From Verrucomicrobiales bacterium (GTDB lineage Bacteria; Verrucomicrobiota; Verrucomicrobiia; Limisphaerales; J093), in contig JACKPW010000011.1 of NCBI GenBank assembly GCA_024233215.1, positions 142,054-206,053 on the forward strand: a DNA stretch of 64,000 bases, given 5' to 3'. The notes below the pieces were generated by a model. That model saw only the letters and a program-made list of their open reading frames with translations, did no database searches and had not been told where the DNA came from. The position numbers and the translations under genes were made by a program. Position 1 is the first letter of the stretch; each line of letters begins with the position of its first letter. Below, in pieces: positions 58,752 through 64,000 of this stretch.

Positions 58752-60502
58752 TGGTAATTGTCGGTCGCGGATATTGATGCGCTTGCGCCGCGGTCGGAAA
58801 GAAAGTAGTAGGCCCAGTAAGTGTCGCCCCACTCTTGCTCCAACCTCCGCCGTCCCGTGCCGTCCCCCGGGTTCAGTTGCTGGTACTCGGCGAGGAAGTC
58901 GGCGAGGCGCTTGGACACGTTCGGCAACACGCCAGGCTCCGGTGCGTTTGTCTGCGCGGAGGGTGAAACCGCGTGGAACAGGGCCAGGGCTTCCTGGTAT
59001 GTCCGGGGGATGGGCGAATAGTCGAGTTCATCGATTCGTTGTAGCAGTTGGGTTGCCCTGTCGAGTTGCCGTGTCTGGAGGTAGAAGCCCATCAGGTACT
59101 CGAACGCCATCCGGTTCTTGATGTTCGCTTGCAGCAATGGGAACAGAAGGAAGTCCGGCTGCATGAGAGTGCCCGGATAGTCCTTCTGCAGGCGGAAAGA
59201 CTCGTAAGCGGCGGTGCCAGGAGTATTCCCGTCCCCTGACGATGCGTCCGACGGCACCGGGTGAGCCATCAACCACCGGAACGCGGGGTTCTTGTGAAGC
59301 CGATTCCGGTAGATCTGTGCGGCTGCAGGCTGATGCTTCAACTCGTGAATGCGCGCCAGACACTTGAGCGTCTCGAGACGTTCGCCCTGCAATTCGAGGG
59401 TTTCATAAGCCCCGTGTTCAGCGGGATTGACCTGGCCCAAATCGAGCAAGACGTCCACCAAAGCCAGGCCGCCACCCTGCAATTGCGCGTCTGTCAAGGG
59501 CAGGAGAACCAGCGGCTGGGGCAAGGATGGAGAAAACTGGTCCACCGGAAGGCGGCCCAGATGGAACAGGGCACGCGAAATATCCATGGCGGCGGCGGGC
59601 GTGGTCTTGTGAAGCTCACCCGCGAGGTCAATGACCCGTGCCCAGCGGCCCTGTCGGGCCATGAGATCGATTTCAATCAGCAACTTCTGTTGGCGATCGA
59701 AGGTCATTGCGACGTAGCCAGCAACCGCCAAGCCGATGCAGATCACCGCGTGCCGACGAAGTCCCTGAAACAACGGCCGCCGGGTCACGCGCTGAAGCCA
59801 AGGCCTCCAGAGGCGACTGGTTTCGAGAGCAAGAGTGACGCCGACAAAAACCAAACAGAAGCCTTGGACCAGCCAGGCCAGGAGGATCAGGATCAGAGCA
59901 AACGCGCTCCAACGCCATCCGAGCCGGAACGACCGGAATTGTCGATCAAGCACCGCACCGCCCAGGCTCAGGCACAATCCGAGCAGCACCGGCACGATCG
60001 GGAAGGCATAGTCTGACTGCGCAGCCAGCAACAACATCGCCGGCAGCAGATGTGCGGATTGTATCTCCAAGCAGCGCTCCGATCCGCGCCGAGAACTGGC
60101 TTTCCGCGATTCTGACTCACCGGCAGCGGGGGGCTCCTCCGGCCCACGCAGGGGATGTTGATCGACGACCCGCGCGCACGCAGACGACCGCAGCAGCGCC
60201 TGGGTAGAACGGCAGATCCACCACGCGGCGGCGGTGGTAAACAGCGCACCCATCCAGCCAATGACGTAGAATTGGGAGATTCCGGCGGCAAGGCAGCTCA
60301 GTAAGCTGCCCGGTTGCCCGAAGAAACCCTGCAGGGTGACCCGGTCGAGGAAGAACACTGGCGCCTGATGGTGGTACTGGAGCGAGGGGTTAATCACTCG
60401 CCATGTGTACAGGAAGTAAACTGTGAAGAACCCTGCCTGGGGAATCCACCGAGGCAGGCAGGCAATCCATGCGGGTGTCTGACTCAGGGCGGAACGACCC
60501 AC
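58748..60502 (-). CDS. DUF6057-like polytopic membrane protein with TPR-like C-terminus
   Basis: A membrane protein of about 584 residues. The N-terminal half has several helices (AGFFTVYFLYTWRVI, QFYVIGWMGALFTTAAAWWI, HLLPAMLLLAAQ, AFALILILLAWLVQGFCLVFVGV, VICIGLAVAGYVAMTF). The C-terminal half is helical and TPR-like (TLKCLARIHELKHQPAAAQIYRNRL, MAFEYLMGFYLQTRQLDRATQLLQRI). The overall build matches what I recall of DUF6057. The frame is open to 60859, but the first 119 residues look non-coding, and a GTG at 60502 is the best alternative, though GGGAGG lies too close to it for an ideal ribosome site. It is translationally coupled to the CxxCH propeller gene, suggesting a complex. Confidence 0.65.
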   Translation of the reverse strand: MGRSALSQTPAWIACLPRWIPQAGFFTVYFLYTWRVINPSLQYHHQAPVFFLDRVTLQGFFGQPGSLLSCLAAGISQFYVIGWMGALFTTAAAWWICRSTQALLRSSACARVVDQHPLRGPEEPPAAGESESRKASSRRGSERCLEIQSAHLLPAMLLLAAQSDYAFPIVPVLLGLCLSLGGAVLDRQFRSFRLGWRWSAFALILILLAWLVQGFCLVFVGVTLALETSRLWRPWLQRVTRRPLFQGLRRHAVICIGLAVAGYVAMTFDRQQKLLIEIDLMARQGRWARVIDLAGELHKTTPAAAMDISRALFHLGRLPVDQFSPSLPQPLVLLPLTDAQLQGGGLALVDVLLDLGQVNPAEHGAYETLELQGERLETLKCLARIHELKHQPAAAQIYRNRLHKNPAFRWLMAHPVPSDASSGDGNTPGTAAYESFRLQKDYPGTLMQPDFLLFPLLQANIKNRMAFEYLMGFYLQTRQLDRATQLLQRIDELDYSPIPRTYQEALALFHAVSPSAQTNAPEPGVLPNVSKRLADFLAEYQQLNPGDGTGRRRLEQEWGDTYWAYYFLSDRGASASISATDNYQ

Positions 60503-61003
60503 ACCCTCCCTCGGTGCAACCGAGGAAGTCGCTTGTTTCCTTCTCGGTCTATTTCGACCTTTGTGGCTCAACGGATGGCAGTATGGGCTAGGCCGATCAT
60601 TTGCTCCGCACGCCCGAGCGCTTGATCCGAGCGGGTCGCGTACGGGGGGTGTAGACTCAGATCGCCTGATTTTGAATGGACGACCTTGGCGGAGCAATCT
60701 CAAATTCCTCGAGATCCCATGGCAAGATTCCTGTCTCACACACCCCATGGCGAATTGCGCCAAGAGTCTTCTTCGGGACGCCCAACCGTGTCGGTATGGG
60801 GGGCAGAGCACGATAACCTTGCGGCGCACGTCCCCCACGCGCCAACATTGAAGGGTCATTGTGCCAACGACGACGACGATGTTCGATGAGTTGACGCCCT
60901 GGCTGCTTGGAAAGCCGGGGCGCAGTGAGATTCAGGACGGGACTGGTGGGGAATGCGGGGGTCGAAACCAAGTGTCCCGGTCGCCCGCCCTGTGATCCTG
61001 CAA
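60503..61003. other. Intergenic region between divergent genes, nothing certain
   Basis: About 500 bases between the DUF6057-like gene (minus) and the SGNH/TPR gene (plus). An open minus frame covers most of it, but its Arg/Ser/Pro/Cys-rich translation does not look like protein. I saw no terminator or convincing promoter. Confidence 0.45.
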
Positions 61004-63007
61004 ATGAAAAGAGAACGGCGAGTTACGGGACGGAAAGGCGCTGCGGACGCCCCCCTGACCCCACCCAAAGGAGCGGGTCGAGCGGCGATGCCCTGGCGGC
61101 GCTGGGGCTTTCGGGTGATCGCGATGAGTGCGGTGCCTTTGGCGCTGCTGGTGGTGGTCGAGGCTCTGCTGCGCCTTGCGGGGATCGGCTACCCAACCAC
61201 CTTTCTCGTGCGGCACCCGGCTACCGAAGCCGGAGTCCTTGTCGAGAACCAGAGATTCCCCTGGCGGTTCTTCCCGCCGACACTGGCCCGGCATCCCCAG
61301 CCGGTGGAGGTCCGGCCCCGGAAGTCCCCAGGGGTGTGCCGGATTGTGGTTCTGGGCGGTTCGGCTGCCGAAGGAGACCCGGCACCCGCGTTCGGCTTTT
61401 CCCGCATCCTGAAAGTCCTGCTCGAAGCCCGCCATCCCGGGGTGGAATTCGAAGTGATCAACACAGCATTCACCGCCATCAATTCGCACGTCGTCCTGCC
61501 GATCGCCCGCGATTGTCAGCAGCTCAAGGCCGATGTCTGGCTGGTCTATATGGGCAACAACGAGGTGGTCGGCCCCTTCGGAACGGGCACGATCTTCGGG
61601 CCGCAAGTTCCCCCGATGCCGATGATCCGCGCAACCTTGTGGGTCAGGGAGACCCGTGTTGGCCAGTTGCTGGATGGACTGCTCCGCCACCTGCGACCGT
61701 CACCGGAGGCCGCCGAAGGCTGGGGGGGCATGACCATGTTCACCGGCCAACAGGTCCGTGGGAAGGATCCCCGCCTGGCCACCGTCCGGCAGCACTTCCG
61801 CGAGAACCTCGAGGGCATCGTTCGCGCCGGCCGGTCGACCGGTGCCCGGGTAGTGGTGAGCACGATGGCTTCGCGCGTGCGTGACTGGCCTCCGTTTGGG
61901 TCCCTGCACCGGCCCGATCTCAGCCAGCCGGAACGCGTCGAGTTCGAGCGTGAGTATCAGACAGCTGTGACCGCGCAACGACTGGCACAGTGGGACAAGG
62001 CCATACAATCGTATCAACAGGCCGCACAGATCGACCCCGAATACGCCGGGCTGCACTACAGGTGGGGACGGTGCGCACTCGCGTTGGGACACATGGAAGA
62101 GGCCCGCGAACACCTCCTGCTCGCCCGGGACCTGGACACGCTGCGGTTCCGCTCTGACACCGCCCTCAACGAAGTCATCCGACAGTGGGCGGCGGGTCAG
62201 GCGCCGGAGGGGATGCGGTTGCTCGACGCGGAGCGGGGCTTTGAACGAGAGAGTCCCGGGGGCCTGCCCGGCAGGGAGTGGTTCTATGAGCACGTTCATT
62301 TCACTTTCGCCGGCAACTACCTGCTTGCCCGGTTGTTCGCTGAGGCGATCGAAGACCTGTCACCGCCCTTCGGGGAAGATCCCCGGCCCGAGGTCGTGCA
62401 AACCGCCTCAGACTGGTTGCCCGAGGCGGATTGCGCGGCCCGTTTGGGCTACTGTGAAGTGCAGCACTACGAGATTCTCCGGGTCATCGAGCGTCGTTTT
62501 CAAGAAGGCATCTACCAACACCAGGACGGCTATGAGGACCTGATGGCCGCCCTCGAGGCCGAGCTGGCGGAGCGGCGCGGTCTTGCCAAACCCACCGCCC
62601 GCCGTCATGCCGTTGAGGTTTGCCGGGCGGCCGTGTCCCAGGCTCCCGACGACTGGGTCCTTCATGATCTGGCGGCGAGATTGCTCGGAGGGCTGGATGA
62701 GTATTCCCGGGCGGCAACGGAATGGCAGGAGGTAACTCGGCTCCTCCCCCATGCGGCGGATCCTTACACTGAACTGGGCAAACTGAGTCAAATCCAGCGC
62801 CAGCCGGAGGACGCACTGGCCTGGTTTGAGAAAGCCATCGAGGTCAACCCTGATTGGGCAAAGGCCTGGCTCGGTCGCGGCGAGGTTCACGCCGAGCAAG
62901 GTCACTCCAAGAACGCCGAATCGGATTTCCGCAGAGCCTTGGCTCTCGACCCGACCCGTCAGGCCGCCCGAGAAGGTCTGAAGCGCCTTGCTGCCGACAA
63001 CCGCTGA
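61004..63007 (+). CDS. SGNH/GDSL-like hydrolase domain protein with TPR repeats, membrane-anchored
   Basis: A protein of about 667 residues from the Met of MKRERRV; the Met of MPWRRWGF at 61088 is also possible. One membrane helix (VIAMSAVPLALLVVVEALLRLAG) is followed by an SGNH-like domain: RIVVLGGSAAEGDP with the block-I serine, LVYMGNNEVVGPFG with the block-III asparagine, and EHVHFTFAGNYLLA with the C-terminal histidine. A TPR pair (about 325-400) is inserted before the histidine block, and further TPRs fill the C-terminus (DPYTELGKLSQIQRQPEDALAWFEKAI). This may be an esterase or acyl-transfer enzyme in envelope glycan modification; the substrate is unknown. It is divergent from the DUF6057-like gene. 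Confidence 0.82.
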   Translation: MKRERRVTGRKGAADAPLTPPKGAGRAAMPWRRWGFRVIAMSAVPLALLVVVEALLRLAGIGYPTTFLVRHPATEAGVLVENQRFPWRFFPPTLARHPQPVEVRPRKSPGVCRIVVLGGSAAEGDPAPAFGFSRILKVLLEARHPGVEFEVINTAFTAINSHVVLPIARDCQQLKADVWLVYMGNNEVVGPFGTGTIFGPQVPPMPMIRATLWVRETRVGQLLDGLLRHLRPSPEAAEGWGGMTMFTGQQVRGKDPRLATVRQHFRENLEGIVRAGRSTGARVVVSTMASRVRDWPPFGSLHRPDLSQPERVEFEREYQTAVTAQRLAQWDKAIQSYQQAAQIDPEYAGLHYRWGRCALALGHMEEAREHLLLARDLDTLRFRSDTALNEVIRQWAAGQAPEGMRLLDAERGFERESPGGLPGREWFYEHVHFTFAGNYLLARLFAEAIEDLSPPFGEDPRPEVVQTASDWLPEADCAARLGYCEVQHYEILRVIERRFQEGIYQHQDGYEDLMAALEAELAERRGLAKPTARRHAVEVCRAAVSQAPDDWVLHDLAARLLGGLDEYSRAATEWQEVTRLLPHAADPYTELGKLSQIQRQPEDALAWFEKAIEVNPDWAKAWLGRGEVHAEQGHSKNAESDFRRALALDPTRQAAREGLKRLAADNR

Positions 63008-63097
63008 TCCAGGCATCGTTCAACCCAGGCCGCTCCCCGCGCCTCGCCGTCCCAGGGCAGCAGAGGTGGGGTTGCGAAGGCGGGCTTGGTCCACGGC

Positions 63098-63919
63098 CTA
63101 TCGCTCCGACGGGTTCCCCCCCTGTGTTCTCACCCTCTCGAGAGCCTGCTTGGCCGGCTCGAAATCCGGCTTGAGACGCAGCACCTCCGAATACTGGGTC
63201 GCTGCTTCCTCCCATTGCGCGGTGTGGCGGTACAGGTCCCCGAGATTGAAACGAGCCTCCCAGAAGTCGGGCTTGAGTTCGACGGCTTTGGAGAAGTTGG
63301 TCCGGGCGGCCTCAACCTGCCCGGCCATTCGACACGCGTTGCCCAGGTTGTTGTATGCTTGGGGGTAGTCCGGCATGCTCGCGATCGCGGCTCGGAATTG
63401 CCCCTGGGCGGCCTCGTTGTCGCCAGCGCGGAGCAGCAGATTGCCAAGATTGTAATGCGCCTCGGCGTAGTTGGGGAACCTCTCGAGGGCCCTCTGGTAC
63501 GCGAGGATGGCCTCGTTGGTGCGGCCCAGGCGAGCCAGCGCGGTACCCTGGTTGTAATAAGCGTCCTCGTCCTCAGGGGCCAGCTCAGCCGCCAGTTGAT
63601 AGCATGCCAGGGCCTCCTCAAACTGCTTCTTCCGGAATAGTCGATTCCCCTCCGCGATCATCGGTGCCCCGGCGGGAGAGGAGCTCTGCGGTGCGGTGAC
63701 CGTGGAGGGCGTGGTGCCCGTGGTCGCGACAAGAGAAGGGGCGGGAGAGGGTGCCGGCGTTTGACGATGAGCGCTGCGCCGCCAGACTTCGATCAACATG
63801 GCTGCAATGACGACACCGATCACCAGCCTCAGGATGGACTTCCGGCGCACACTCCGCCGCGGCGCAGGCCTCCGCCCCGGCCTCCGCCTTCGACCTGCTC
63901 CATGGGAACCCTGCTTCAT
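63098..63919 (-). CDS. Membrane-anchored TPR protein
   Basis: A protein of 273 residues from the Met at 63919 (MKQGSHG), with AGGA upstream; an ATG at 63946 is possible. A very basic cytoplasmic start (RRRRPGRRPAPRRSVRRKS) is followed by one membrane helix (ILRLVIGVVIAAMLIEVW), a Pro/Thr/Ser-rich linker, and five tetratricopeptide repeats (for example AYYNQGTALARLGRTNEAILAYQ and AHYNLGNLLLRAGDNEAAQGQF). TPRs mediate protein contacts, so it is probably a scaffold facing the periplasm. It is convergent with the SGNH/TPR gene, 90 bases away. No enzymatic domain was seen. Confidence 0.88.
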   Translation of the reverse strand: MKQGSHGAGRRRRPGRRPAPRRSVRRKSILRLVIGVVIAAMLIEVWRRSAHRQTPAPSPAPSLVATTGTTPSTVTAPQSSSPAGAPMIAEGNRLFRKKQFEEALACYQLAAELAPEDEDAYYNQGTALARLGRTNEAILAYQRALERFPNYAEAHYNLGNLLLRAGDNEAAQGQFRAAIASMPDYPQAYNNLGNACRMAGQVEAARTNFSKAVELKPDFWEARFNLGDLYRHTAQWEEAATQYSEVLRLKPDFEPAKQALERVRTQGGNPSER

Positions 63920-64000
63920 TTCGCCAATCCTAGCCCATTCTCGCAAGGGTGAAAGCCGGTTCTTGAACGGCCGGTATCACCATCCGGCGCCGGCGCCGGC

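Noticed and set aside
60503..60859. N-terminal extension of the DUF6057-like protein to 60859
   Set aside because: The 119 residues are Arg/Ser/Pro/Cys-rich without structure or homology and precede the first membrane helix by far; a start near 60502 fits better.

Overview
The window is high-GC DNA from a Gram-negative bacterium, most likely of the Verrucomicrobiota. This rests on gene content, not on a marker gene: an N-terminal FTLIELLVVIAIIAIL pseudopilin leader, very large secreted proteins built from LamG, CotH, lamin-tail, FG-GAP/ASPIC and BspA-type LRR modules, Tat and lipoprotein signals, and several starts without a clear Shine-Dalgarno sequence. I saw no rRNA, tRNA or CRISPR array.

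Layout. 1-5.0 kb (minus): a type I restriction operon, hsdR, then a HipA-like kinase, then a DUF3037 protein, then hsdM (cut by the window edge). The kinase/DUF3037 pair sits inside the hsd operon and is joined by ATGA overlaps. 5.4-13 kb: a tricorn-type S41 protease, a DUF2330 protein, an AAA/DUF4143 ATPase behind an inverted repeat, a lipoprotein and a truncated PIN-domain gene. 13-20 kb: a secreted GH32-like enzyme, an OLD-family ATPase/TOPRIM protein, a small membrane protein, two tandem Hsp20 chaperones and a Tat-exported aldo/keto reductase. 20-26 kb: a giant BspA-type LRR protein and glnD. 26.3-28.2 kb: a group II intron with a recognisable domain V and an RT/maturase ORF broken by many small indels. 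28.4-35.5 kb (minus): an arabinan/arabinoside set, GH127, GH43 and GH51, with a pseudopilin-like gene upstream. 35.5-51.5 kb (minus): four giant secreted proteins (LamG/Ig-like, discoidin-like repeat, FG-GAP/ASPIC, CotH). 51.6-57.1 kb (minus): a compact tetR-tolC-macA-macB-type tripartite efflux operon with a readable promoter/operator. 57.3-63.9 kb: a CxxCH beta-propeller protein coupled to a DUF6057-like membrane protein, a divergent SGNH/TPR protein and a TPR protein.

How the parts work together. The 28-35 kb hydrolases would jointly release L-arabinose from arabinan or arabinosides. The 51-57 kb operon is a self-regulated MacAB-TolC-like exporter. The first 5 kb is a DNA-defence locus. 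The giant surface proteins share a module beginning DVTQPGD, which links the genes at 39-42.6 kb and 46.7-51.5 kb.

A caution for every gene between about 21.4 and 38.4 kb: at least twenty single-base frame changes occur there, several inside homopolymers, while the flanking 20 kb on the left and 25 kb on the right show none that I noticed. These look more like base-level sequence errors than decay, but the sequence alone cannot settle it. Three intergenic hairpin or palindrome elements, one present in two copies, are the most novel non-coding signals.
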